33,181 nt of DNA, taken from assembly GCA_028822475.1 (NCBI GenBank), contig JAPKDT010000001.1, forward strand, positions 1 through 33,181. Direction: 5' to 3'. Both the position numbers and the translations under genes were made by a program. This document shows positions 1 to 7,065 of this stretch, piece by piece; position 1 is the first letter of the stretch; each line of letters opens with the position of its first letter. Origin of the DNA: SAR324 cluster bacterium (GTDB lineage Bacteria; SAR324; NAC60-12). The notes beneath the pieces are model-generated. The model was not told where the DNA came from and did no database searches. It saw only the letters and a program-made list of their open reading frames with translations.

Positions 1-1
1 G

Positions 2-166
2 GGAATGGACTGGTATCAAGGTGGAATTAAACTGAGTGATGAAACAAAGGTTACGAAGAAGTCAGGTACAGAAACGTCTACAACACTTCAGAATGCAACT
101 GCAACTTCGACCGATATTAAAGTATTTGCTGGAGAACTTGTATTAACTTTCGGATTTGGTTTCTGA
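2..166 (+). CDS. C-terminal fragment of an outer membrane beta-barrel protein (partial)
   Basis: An open frame runs from the window edge to a TGA, giving about 54 residues of the end of a protein whose start lies outside. The last segment alternates polar and hydrophobic or glycine residues (TDIKVFAGELVLTFGFGF) and ends in Phe. That is the usual last beta-strand of outer membrane barrels, read by the BAM assembly machinery. The preceding part is Ser/Thr/Ala-rich, as in an extracellular loop. The specific family (porin, OmpW-like or other) cannot be told from this fragment. No clear terminator follows: bases 167-285 hold only AT-rich sequence. Confidence 0.5.
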   Translation, partial: GMDWYQGGIKLSDETKVTKKSGTETSTTLQNATATSTDIKVFAGELVLTFGFGF

Positions 167-285
167 GCGAGGCAATTTATTCCATTTTTTAAAATACCAA
201 AAGCCCTTTAAACTTATCCTTTATTTCCAGGAAGCATCTTTTCCCCCTGATGTTGAAGGAGTCTCTCTGCAAATGTCTGTACGAT

Positions 286-657
286 TTAAAATTTGTCCAT
301 AATTTTATCGTTCCATTCCGAAGGATATTCTGCATTACGGGCTTCATCCAGAACTTTATTACTGAGGGCCTTGTTCTCAAGCGGATGCAGGATATGCGCG
401 CCATGTGGCAAGCCTACCTCCTGCGATACTTCCATCGCACGGTTGGTCATGCTGAACTTGACCCATTTACCCGCAAACCATTCCAGTACTACTTCTCCAA
501 AAATCAGCTGAATTTGTTGAATATTATCTCCATCATCAATCCAGAAGAATCCGTGAGCATCCGCTCTATTTTCACAGCCTAAAGTGTGCTTTTTTAGACC
601 ATTCACCACTTCCTCTGACTTTTTGGAAATGATGAGATAAAATTGACAATGCCTCAT
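286..657 (-). CDS. Hypothetical protein, 123 aa
   Basis: This small soluble protein was not recognised. The ATG at 657 is preceded by a good Shine-Dalgarno (AGAGGA, 7 nt spacing), and composition looks coding (mixed charge, Trp/Phe-rich middle 'FFWIDDGD', 'EWFAGKWVKFSM'). No signal peptide, membrane segment or familiar motif is visible. It is transcribed divergently from dapB across a 131-nt gap and converges on the outer membrane protein gene at the left edge. The overlapping plus-strand open frames have no ribosome binding site and look like shadows. It could be a lineage-specific gene; no function is proposed. Confidence 0.5.
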   Translation of the reverse strand: MRHCQFYLIISKKSEEVVNGLKKHTLGCENRADAHGFFWIDDGDNIQQIQLIFGEVVLEWFAGKWVKFSMTNRAMEVSQEVGLPHGAHILHPLENKALSNKVLDEARNAEYPSEWNDKIMDKF

Positions 658-788
658 AAATCAGTCCTCTGTGTCTTGTCTTTTCCAGTTGTTTCGCTGA
701 TTATATTCATATAACTTTAAGCGCTTTATAAAAACAGCATAGAGTCTGTTTTGAATGAAGGTGAACCATAAAATCTATTTTAACAGCC

Positions 789-1523
789 ATGAGCCTCATA
801 CGAGTATTAATCAACGGGTCCAAAGGCCGAATGGGTCAGGAGTCGATCAAGGCCGTCAGGGCGGATGCTGAACTGGATTTAGTCGCGCAAACTGATTTGA
901 GTGATAATCTAGCTCAAATCATTGAGCAATCCAAGGCTCAGGTTGTTCTTGACTTCACAACTGCCGCGGTTGCCATGGAAGTCTCTGCCAGTATCATTCA
1001 GTCAGGGGCTCGTCCTGTAATCGGCACCAGCGGCTTGCTTCCGGAACAAGTTGCTGAACTTAAACAACTTTGTAAACAACAAAACATCGGTGGTGTTATT
1101 GCGCCTAATTTTGCGATTGGGGCAGTTCTGATGATGAAATATTCTCAGGATGCTGCCAGGTATTTTCCACAGGCAGAAGTTATTGAACTCCATCACAATG
1201 GCAAACTGGATGCGCCTTCCGGAACCGCAATCAAGACTGCAAATTTAATTGCAGAAGCACGTGATTCAGTCCCAGAAACGATTGCAGAAAAAGAAATTCT
1301 TCCAGGAGCACGCGGTGCCAACGCTGAAGAAATCCGGATCCATTCTATACGTCTTCCCGGGCTGGTTGCGCATCAGGAAGTGCTTTTCGGCGGACAAAGC
1401 CAGACGCTGACCATTCGGCACGATTCAACCCATCGTGACTCTTTTATGCCCGGTGTTTGCCTCGCCTGCAAAAAAGTCATGGAACTGAACGAACTCGTAT
1501 ACGGACTGGAGCATCTGCTTTAA
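789..1523 (+). CDS. dapB: 4-hydroxy-tetrahydrodipicolinate reductase
   Basis: DapB reduces 4-hydroxy-tetrahydrodipicolinate to tetrahydrodipicolinate with NAD(P)H, in the cytoplasmic diaminopimelate/lysine pathway that feeds peptidoglycan synthesis. The protein has 244 residues, slightly short for the family. It shows the Rossmann dinucleotide motif (INGSKGRMGQ, residues 8-17), the DFTT segment (55-58), the GTSGL and APNFAIG stretches, and the signature ELHHNGKLDAPSGTA (133-147) with catalytic His135 and Lys139. The start is the only ATG close to the Rossmann strand; it has no strong ribosome binding site. It converges on the Xer gene with a 5-nt gap. No other dap gene is in the window and no lysine riboswitch was seen upstream. 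Confidence 0.95.
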   Translation: MSLIRVLINGSKGRMGQESIKAVRADAELDLVAQTDLSDNLAQIIEQSKAQVVLDFTTAAVAMEVSASIIQSGARPVIGTSGLLPEQVAELKQLCKQQNIGGVIAPNFAIGAVLMMKYSQDAARYFPQAEVIELHHNGKLDAPSGTAIKTANLIAEARDSVPETIAEKEILPGARGANAEEIRIHSIRLPGLVAHQEVLFGGQSQTLTIRHDSTHRDSFMPGVCLACKKVMELNELVYGLEHLL

Positions 1524-1528
1524 AAAAA

Positions 1529-2458
1529 TTATTCACCTGCTGTATGTTTCTGACCACGTGGGTGATGTTCATGGTAAACCTTAAAAAAATCAGGACGGTT
1601 TACATGTGCGTACTGCAGCGTCGCGTCCAGACTGACGTAGCCGAATAATTGCTTAATATCCGTCAAATCAATCCCGTTCTGCAGCAGGTGCACTGCAAAT
1701 GAGTGACGTAATATTCTCGGATTGATACGGCTGGTGATGCCCGCGCGGAGGGCATGTTTTTTGATCATTGACCAAAATCCTACCCTGCTCATCCTTGTAC
1801 CGTTGCGTCCGGGAAACAAACACGAATCTTCCGGATGCAGTAAACGTCCGGCTCTTGCCTGATCAAGATAAGGCCGTAGTACCTCAACCGCGGTGGAAGT
1901 CATCGGTACCATGCGTTCACGTTTGGAACGTACTTTCAAAAATTCTAAATCCAGAAACAAATCTTCTACATCCAGTCCGAGCAGTTCATTTACTTTTAGT
2001 CCACTTGAATAAAGCAGTTCCAGCATTGCCCTGTCACGCAATCCAAGATAATGATCGAGCGAAGGTGCTTCAAGTAGTTTTACAACCTCTTCTGTTGACA
2101 AAATTTCTGGTGCGTCAGGAATGATTTCCGGAAAACGGATATGATGTGCCGGACTGGTTTTGATCAAACCGCTCAATTCAAGGTGATCAAGAAAGAGTCG
2201 CAGTGAGGAAATGTGTCTCGCTAAAGTTCTTGGTTTGTAGGATTCACGCAGGAAGGCGAGGTAAATTTCTATATCATCGGGGCTAAGTTTACGGATCAGG
2301 GCCAGCAGCTTTTGACTGTCCGTGTCCTCCTCATCAAGCTCCAGCCACTTTAAGAATTTACGCAGATCAAGACGGTGACTCTGGATACTGTTTGTAGAAT
2401 ATTTTTTGCTGTGAAGTGAGTCTAAAAACTCTGAAACCAGCGGCTGCATGAGGTTCAA
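1529..2458 (-). CDS. XerC/XerD-family tyrosine recombinase with an eroded active site
   Basis: The 309-aa protein has the layout of XerC/XerD: an N-terminal SAM-like core-binding domain (about 1-95, with the ARHISSLRLFLDHL helix) and a C-terminal catalytic domain (about 115-300) ending in the Xer-type tail HEHHPRG. Xer enzymes resolve chromosome dimers at dif. Against E. coli XerD the catalytic positions read: Arg I (R148) is Lys155, beta-Lys (K172) aligns with Arg177, His II (H244) is Arg248, Arg II is kept (R251), His III (H270) is Tyr274, and the Tyr nucleophile is kept (Y283). The frame is full length with no stop, so it is not an obvious pseudogene. It may be a non-catalytic partner subunit or a recombinase with altered chemistry. 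It lies downstream of zapA and the 6S RNA on the same strand. Confidence 0.85.
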   Translation of the reverse strand: MNLMQPLVSEFLDSLHSKKYSTNSIQSHRLDLRKFLKWLELDEEDTDSQKLLALIRKLSPDDIEIYLAFLRESYKPRTLARHISSLRLFLDHLELSGLIKTSPAHHIRFPEIIPDAPEILSTEEVVKLLEAPSLDHYLGLRDRAMLELLYSSGLKVNELLGLDVEDLFLDLEFLKVRSKRERMVPMTSTAVEVLRPYLDQARAGRLLHPEDSCLFPGRNGTRMSRVGFWSMIKKHALRAGITSRINPRILRHSFAVHLLQNGIDLTDIKQLFGYVSLDATLQYAHVNRPDFFKVYHEHHPRGQKHTAGE

Positions 2459-2489
2459 CTGGTCAAGGGGGAAGAGGAAAATTTGTTTT

Positions 2490-2519
2490 GAAAAATATGT
2501 CTGCTGTCAAAAGCAGCAG
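2490..2519 (-). terminator. Probable terminator of the 6S RNA gene
   Basis: On the minus strand a 6-bp inverted repeat, CTGCTG then CAGCAG around a 7-nt loop, directly follows the 3' strand of the 6S closing stem and is followed by ACATATTTTT. The stem is short and the T run is imperfect, so termination there is likely but not certain. Confidence 0.5.
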
Positions 2520-2707
2520 GCCCGCGATGCCGTGTGTAAAATATAAGCTTTTGTTTCCTAGGCCACACAAGGTGGAGTAATGTGATAGAAGGTTCAGGCT
2601 TCCTGCTCAAAGGCAGGCATGCTCACCCCCTCCAGGGACTAACTCCTTTCTGAAAAAATCAGGAAGCAAAAGTTTCACATCACGTACACCGCAGACTTTA
2701 ATGCTCT
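2520..2707 (-). ncRNA. ssrS: 6S RNA
   Basis: 6S RNA binds the sigma70 RNA polymerase holoenzyme by imitating an open promoter and damps transcription in stationary phase. Read on the minus strand, the region contains GGTGAGCATGC followed by AAGCCT, the most conserved block of proteobacterial 6S RNA, and AGTCCCTGGAGG, matching the E. coli AGUCCCCUGAG side of the central bubble. The ends pair: GCGGTGT (2692-2686) with GCATCGC (2530-2524), then TGTG with CACA and CTTTTG with CAAAAG, leaving a long rod with a central bubble. The predicted length of about 180-190 nt agrees with the 184 nt of E. coli. The gene is directly downstream of zapA, the same neighbour as in many proteobacteria. The 5' end is estimated from a promoter-like sequence. 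Confidence 0.88.
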
Positions 2708-2713
2708 GTATTA

Positions 2714-2742
2714 ACAATAACCAGCTATCTGTGAATAATCAA
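2714..2742 (-). promoter_or_regulatory. Candidate sigma70 promoter of the 6S RNA gene
   Basis: On the minus strand TTGATT (2742-2737) is separated by 17 nt from TATTGT (2719-2714). This would start transcription near 2707, about 15 nt before the closing stem of the 6S RNA, which gives a transcript of the expected size. The -10 box matches only moderately. Confidence 0.5.
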
Positions 2743-2823
2743 GGATGATGCAAGAAAAAAACAAATTGCAGCTGAAATTTACGTTTCGGTTTATTTGAGT
2801 CTTGTTACAAGCTAGTTATCAAT

Positions 2824-3120
2824 TTATTTTTCTGTTAAAACCTCATCCAGTTTGTAGCATAAATTATCCAGATCTTCTTCAATACCTTCATACTTTGAGA
2901 CTTTATTTTTTAAGGTCAGAAGTTTGTCCGCTAAATTTAATGCAACCAGCAAAGCAACGTTTGTTGGACCAAATGCGTCAGTGTGTTCTGTGACTTCCGC
3001 GATCTGTTGGTCCAGCAATTTTTCCACTTCACGTACGTGTTCTTCCCCATAAGGACTGGAAATTGAGAAACGGTTACCGCTGATATTTATCTGGTATTGC
3101 CTACTGTCGTTCTCCTCCAC
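2824..3120 (-). CDS. zapA: Cell division protein ZapA
   Basis: ZapA is a small coiled-coil protein that binds FtsZ and promotes bundling of Z-ring filaments. The core matches the family: a beta-strand start (YQINISGNRFSISSP), the helix EVEKLLDQQIAEV, the signature ALLVALNLADKLLTLK, then a C-terminal coiled coil (VSKYEGIEEDLDNLCYKLDEVL). I chose the GTG at 3120 because AAGGGG lies 5 nt upstream and gives 98 residues, a usual ZapA length. The longer frame, from a GTG at 3198, would add 26 residues not seen in the family and has no ribosome binding site. It is followed by the 6S RNA gene. Bases 3121-3350 separate it from the divergent neighbour; no clear promoter was recognised there. Confidence 0.85.
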   Translation of the reverse strand: MEENDSRQYQINISGNRFSISSPYGEEHVREVEKLLDQQIAEVTEHTDAFGPTNVALLVALNLADKLLTLKNKVSKYEGIEEDLDNLCYKLDEVLTEK

Positions 3121-3350
3121 AATAACCCCTTTTCTGCAAACGATGTGTTTGTAATCCGCAGCATAACGGATCACGCAATTTATTTTTAAATGAGTCACAT
3201 CCAGAGAAGCTGATGCGAAATACAGCAGGATGTGATAAAGTAATTATTGCTTTGACTTATAGGACAATTTTCTAACAGATTCTATTTGAGAAAGCAATCC
3301 TATTTATTTGTCAGTAATGAAAGTAACACGTTTAGTTTAAAAAGTTAATC

Positions 3351-4244
3351 ATGAAATCCCCCCATTTAACTAAATTAGATACTGAATCCCGTCAGGAATA
3401 TGGGGCATTGCTGCTGTTGGATCAACTTATGCGCTACGAACTGCCCAAGCAGGAAAAAGATAATTTGCAGGAAACAGTCCTTAAACTGGAAGAAGAAGTA
3501 GCAGAACTTAAAAAAGGTTTTTTTCATTCAGATGAACAGGATCAGGAGCTAAATTATGAAAAAGATGAACTGAGTGAAGCACGGGAAGCGCTGGCAGAAA
3601 TTGAAAAAGAAATGGTGGAAAATGAACATTGCCGACTCAATCTCGCGCTGATAGAAACGGATGATCAAGGCCTTGAACCGCTGCTGAAGTTTATGGAGGA
3701 ACGCGGAACACTGACTGTGAGTGAAGAAAATTATTATCTGCCGACCGCAAAAGGAGAAGATGTTTATCAGCATTTAGTGGAACAGCTCAAAGCGTATGTT
3801 GTGCATTTTGACGTCTTTGCTTATGTTGATCTGGAAGAAGGAGCATTCGGGGATCCTAAAACGGATTTGCTGGAAGGCGATCAATGGTCGGATTTGCGTG
3901 TGGCGGTTGCAGAATATAAAGGTATTGATCCTTACCGTGTAGTATTTTTGGCATTAATGAGCGCGGATAAATTTTATGAAAATCCGGACTGGAAATTTGA
4001 TTTAAGCCTGGGAACGCTTTTTGATGAAATGGAGCAGATAGTACAGGATCAGCTCTGTGTAGAAGATTTAAGTTACAAAGACGAAGAGGAGCAAGTTTCC
4101 GGAGATGATGTAATCCGGGATATTATTGAACAGGGTAACTTACTGGCAAAAGAAAGACGCCGGGAGGAACAGGAAACCGAAGATAAAGAACAATCAGAGG
4201 CAACACCGGATGAGCAGATCATCACACAAACCTATTACTGTTAA
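3351..4244 (+). CDS. Hypothetical acidic coiled-coil protein, 297 aa
   Basis: The protein was not recognised. Residues about 30-90 are strongly heptad-like and Glu/Lys-rich (TVLKLEEEVAELKKG, LSEAREALAEIEKEMVE), predicting a coiled coil. A mixed globular part follows (about 95-235, with YLPTAKGEDVYQHLVEQL and VVFLALMSADKFYENPDW), and the C-terminal 50 residues are very acidic and charged. There is no signal peptide or membrane segment. The gene overlaps the start of the RbgA-like GTPase gene by 35 nt in another frame, so the two are probably cotranscribed and perhaps translationally coupled. A link to ribosome assembly would rest on position alone. The ATG at 3351 has no good ribosome binding site. 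Confidence 0.75.
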   Translation: MKSPHLTKLDTESRQEYGALLLLDQLMRYELPKQEKDNLQETVLKLEEEVAELKKGFFHSDEQDQELNYEKDELSEAREALAEIEKEMVENEHCRLNLALIETDDQGLEPLLKFMEERGTLTVSEENYYLPTAKGEDVYQHLVEQLKAYVVHFDVFAYVDLEEGAFGDPKTDLLEGDQWSDLRVAVAEYKGIDPYRVVFLALMSADKFYENPDWKFDLSLGTLFDEMEQIVQDQLCVEDLSYKDEEEQVSGDDVIRDIIEQGNLLAKERRREEQETEDKEQSEATPDEQIITQTYYC

Positions 4245-5172
4245 TACAAAAACACGCATCAAGTACGAGATCAGAGAAGCTCCGGAACTGTTGGGTAAAA
4301 GCTGGGAAACACCTGATATTAACTGGTATCCTGGACACATGCTTAAGGCCAAAAAGGAACTGGCCAAACAGATCAAGCGGGTTGATGTGGTACTGGAAAT
4401 GCGCGATGCGAGGATTCCAGTTTCTTCAATAAATCATGATTTTGAGGAAATGCTGCAGCAAAAAAATCGCATCCTGCTTTTCAATAAAAGCGGTTTGGCG
4501 GATCAGCAAATAACGAGCGAATGGACTGCAATTTTCAATAAAGCAGACATCCCGTTCCTGTTTATAGACGCTTTAAATCAGCGTGAAATAAACAAAATAT
4601 TACCGCTATGCCGTAAAATGATGGAGGAAAAGTGGTCTACTTTCCGTAAACGTGGTATCCGTCATCCATCACTAAAACTGCTGATAACAGGTATTCCGAA
4701 TGTAGGCAAGTCCAGTTTGATCAACCGGCTTTCAAGACGTAAAGCCGCTGAAATTGGGCCGACTCCAGGAGTAACGAAACATCAGGACTGGATCAAGTTA
4801 GGCAAGGATGTGGAACTGCTGGATACTCCGGGAATTCTCTGGCCGAAAATTGAGAACCATGAAGCAGGTATGCGCTTGGCGATTACCGGTGCGATCAAAG
4901 ACTCAATTGTCGGAACATCACTGCTGAGTGATTATTTGCTGGCTGTTCTGAAACAGAAAGAACCGGAACAGTTGCAGCAATTATACAAGCTTGCTCCGGA
5001 AGATATTGATTTGCTTCCAGGTGATTTGCTGGAGAAAATCGCGGAAAAACGCGGTTGCCTGAAAGGCGGTGGAGCCATTGATCACCCGCGTGCAGAAAGT
5101 ATGCTGCTGCGTGAATTCAGAGCAGGAAAACTTGGCCGCTTAAGTTTTGACCTTCCAGAGACAACTGAGTAA
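4210..5172 (+). CDS. rbgA: RbgA/YlqF-type circularly permuted ribosome-assembly GTPase
   Basis: Members of this family (B. subtilis RbgA/YlqF, mitochondrial MTG1) act late in large ribosomal subunit assembly. The protein opens with the family hallmark WYPGHMLKAKKEL (39-51) and DVVLEMRDARIPVSS (59-73). The G motifs come in permuted order: G4-like NKSG (92-95), then G1 GIPNVGKSS (161-169), G2 PTPGVTK (184-190), G3 DTPG (205-208). A C-terminal helical domain follows. G4 normally reads NKxD; here Gly95 replaces the guanine-binding Asp. I chose the ATG at 4210 (320 aa) because AGAGG lies 9 nt upstream and the hallmark falls at its usual distance; a longer frame from 4126 runs inside the upstream gene. 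It converges on typA with a 22-nt gap. Confidence 0.88.
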   Translation: MSRSSHKPITVNTKTRIKYEIREAPELLGKSWETPDINWYPGHMLKAKKELAKQIKRVDVVLEMRDARIPVSSINHDFEEMLQQKNRILLFNKSGLADQQITSEWTAIFNKADIPFLFIDALNQREINKILPLCRKMMEEKWSTFRKRGIRHPSLKLLITGIPNVGKSSLINRLSRRKAAEIGPTPGVTKHQDWIKLGKDVELLDTPGILWPKIENHEAGMRLAITGAIKDSIVGTSLLSDYLLAVLKQKEPEQLQQLYKLAPEDIDLLPGDLLEKIAEKRGCLKGGGAIDHPRAESMLLREFRAGKLGRLSFDLPETTE

Positions 5173-5194
5173 GATTCATAAAAAAAGAGTTGAA

Positions 5195-7024
5195 TCAACC
5201 TTTTGGCGCTCTTGCGGTATGACGTCCAGTTGCGGAAAGCATGACTTTCCGTAAACGGATATTTTCCGGAGTTACTTCAACAATTTCACCCTCGCGGATG
5301 AATTCAATCGCCCTCTCTAAAGTTATCGGAATAATCGGTGTCAGTACTGTATTTTCATCTTTGCCAGAAGCCCGGTGATTAGTCAGTTTCTTCTCTTTGC
5401 ACGGATTGACGTTCAGGTCTGAATCCCGATTATGCTCTCCAATTATCATTCCCTCATATACACGTTCACCAGATGTTATGAGCAAAACACCTCTTGGTTC
5501 CAAATTGAAAAGCGCGTAAGGTATACTTTTTCCCTGACGGTCTGAAACAATTGATCCGGTAAATCGTATCGCAAAATCACCGCGGTACGCTTCATAACCT
5601 GAAAGAGATGAATTCAGAATTCCGGTACCGCGTGTGTCAGTCAAAAATTCATTCCTGTAACCAATCAATCCGCGTGACGGAATATTAAATTGGACCTGAA
5701 CCCGCCCTGCTCCATGATTTACCAAGTTAATCATCCGACCCTTGCGTTGGGACAGCTTTTCCGAAACTATGCCCAGGAAACCCTCCTCGCAGTCTACATA
5801 AACATGTTCAATCGGTTCTAAACGCTCCCCGTTCTCTTCTTTATAAATTACTTCTGGACGCCCAACTGCCAGCTCAAATCCTTCACGCCGCATTGTTTCA
5901 ATCAGTACTGCCATCTGCAGTTCACCCCGCCCTTTTACCAAGAAACGGTCCGCGTCCAGTGTCTCTTCAAACTGTAGTGAAACATTAGACAGTGTTTCTT
6001 TGTAGAGACGATCCTTGATTTTATTCGGTTGAACAAGCTTTCCCTCCTGTCCGGCAAAAGGAGAAGTGTTGGTGTAGAAAAACATCGCGATGGTGGGTTC
6101 ATCAACCGAGATCCTTTTCAAGGCTTTGGGACGTTCTTTGATACAGATAGTGTCACCGATACGGACGTTATCGATTCCTGCCAGAATCATTATTTCACCG
6201 GGTTCGATTTCATCTGCTTCTGCCATGGTGAAACCCTCATAAACCTGGACTTTACTGGCACGCAAAGGAATCTCCTCACCTTCTTCATTGATGCATACCA
6301 ACTGCTCATTTTTTTTAACAGTCCCATTGGCAACACGTCCGATGGCCAGTTTCCCCAAATAGTCAGAAAAATCCAAATCTGCCACTAGCATTTGAAAAGG
6401 TTCTTCTTCTGAATGTTTAGGTGCAGGAAGTTCTTTCAAAATTGTGTCAAAGAGCGGAAACAAATTAGCGGACTCGTCTTTCAATTCATGCTTAGCGATT
6501 CCATCTCTGCCTATTGCATAGAGCACCGTAAAGTCCAACTGCTCTTCGGTTGCGTCAAGGTCGATGAAAAGGTCATAGATTTCATCCAGAACTTCCGCGA
6601 CTCGTGAATCCTGACGATCAATTTTATTGATTACCACGACTACTTTTTTCTGGCCTTCAAGGGCTTTTTTCAGCACAAATCGTGTTTGAGGCAAAGGACC
6701 TTCAGAAGAATCTACGAGCAAAATCGCACCGTCAACCATCATCAGTGCACGTTCAACTTCTCCACCAAAATCAGCGTGGCCTGGAGTATCAAGGATATTT
6801 ATTTTTGTGTCCTTCCAGTTTATAGAACAGTTTTTTGCAGCAATCGTAATTCCACGTTCACGCTCCAGATCCATACTGTCCATGATGCGTTCGTCTACAG
6901 ATTGATTATCACGGAAAATCCCGCTTTGACGGAACATTTGATCAACGAGAGTTGTTTTTCCATGATCAACATGGGCAATGATGGCGATATTTCGGATTCG
7001 GTTATTTATTATTGTGTTTTCCAT
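5195..7024 (-). CDS. typA: Ribosome-binding GTPase TypA/BipA
   Basis: TypA/BipA is an EF-G-like translational GTPase that binds the 70S ribosome and is needed for growth under cold and stress, with a role in ribosome assembly. Its 609 residues match the usual length. Visible motifs are G1 AHVDHGKTT (17-25), G2 RERGITI (55-61), G3 DTPGH (79-83) and G4 NKID (133-136), then an EF-Tu-like domain 2, the EF-G III/V-like domains and the TypA-specific C-terminal domain (with SGKDENTVLTP). The start ATG follows rnr after 41 nt on the same strand, so it is probably the last gene of the gcvP-rnr transcript, though its own promoter cannot be excluded. Confidence 0.96.
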   Translation of the reverse strand: MENTIINNRIRNIAIIAHVDHGKTTLVDQMFRQSGIFRDNQSVDERIMDSMDLERERGITIAAKNCSINWKDTKINILDTPGHADFGGEVERALMMVDGAILLVDSSEGPLPQTRFVLKKALEGQKKVVVVINKIDRQDSRVAEVLDEIYDLFIDLDATEEQLDFTVLYAIGRDGIAKHELKDESANLFPLFDTILKELPAPKHSEEEPFQMLVADLDFSDYLGKLAIGRVANGTVKKNEQLVCINEEGEEIPLRASKVQVYEGFTMAEADEIEPGEIMILAGIDNVRIGDTICIKERPKALKRISVDEPTIAMFFYTNTSPFAGQEGKLVQPNKIKDRLYKETLSNVSLQFEETLDADRFLVKGRGELQMAVLIETMRREGFELAVGRPEVIYKEENGERLEPIEHVYVDCEEGFLGIVSEKLSQRKGRMINLVNHGAGRVQVQFNIPSRGLIGYRNEFLTDTRGTGILNSSLSGYEAYRGDFAIRFTGSIVSDRQGKSIPYALFNLEPRGVLLITSGERVYEGMIIGEHNRDSDLNVNPCKEKKLTNHRASGKDENTVLTPIIPITLERAIEFIREGEIVEVTPENIRLRKVMLSATGRHTARAPKG

Positions 7025-7065
7025 TTTGAAAATATGTATCTGTTTTGGGTTATTTGGTTATTGTA

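Noticed and set aside
250..582. Plus-strand 110-aa frame opposite the 123-aa hypothetical gene
   Set aside because: No ribosome binding site and a shadow-like composition; the minus-strand gene has a good Shine-Dalgarno.
3121..3198. 26-residue N-terminal extension of zapA
   Set aside because: GTG at 3198 without a ribosome binding site; the GTG at 3120 has AAGGGG at 5 nt and gives a normal ZapA length.
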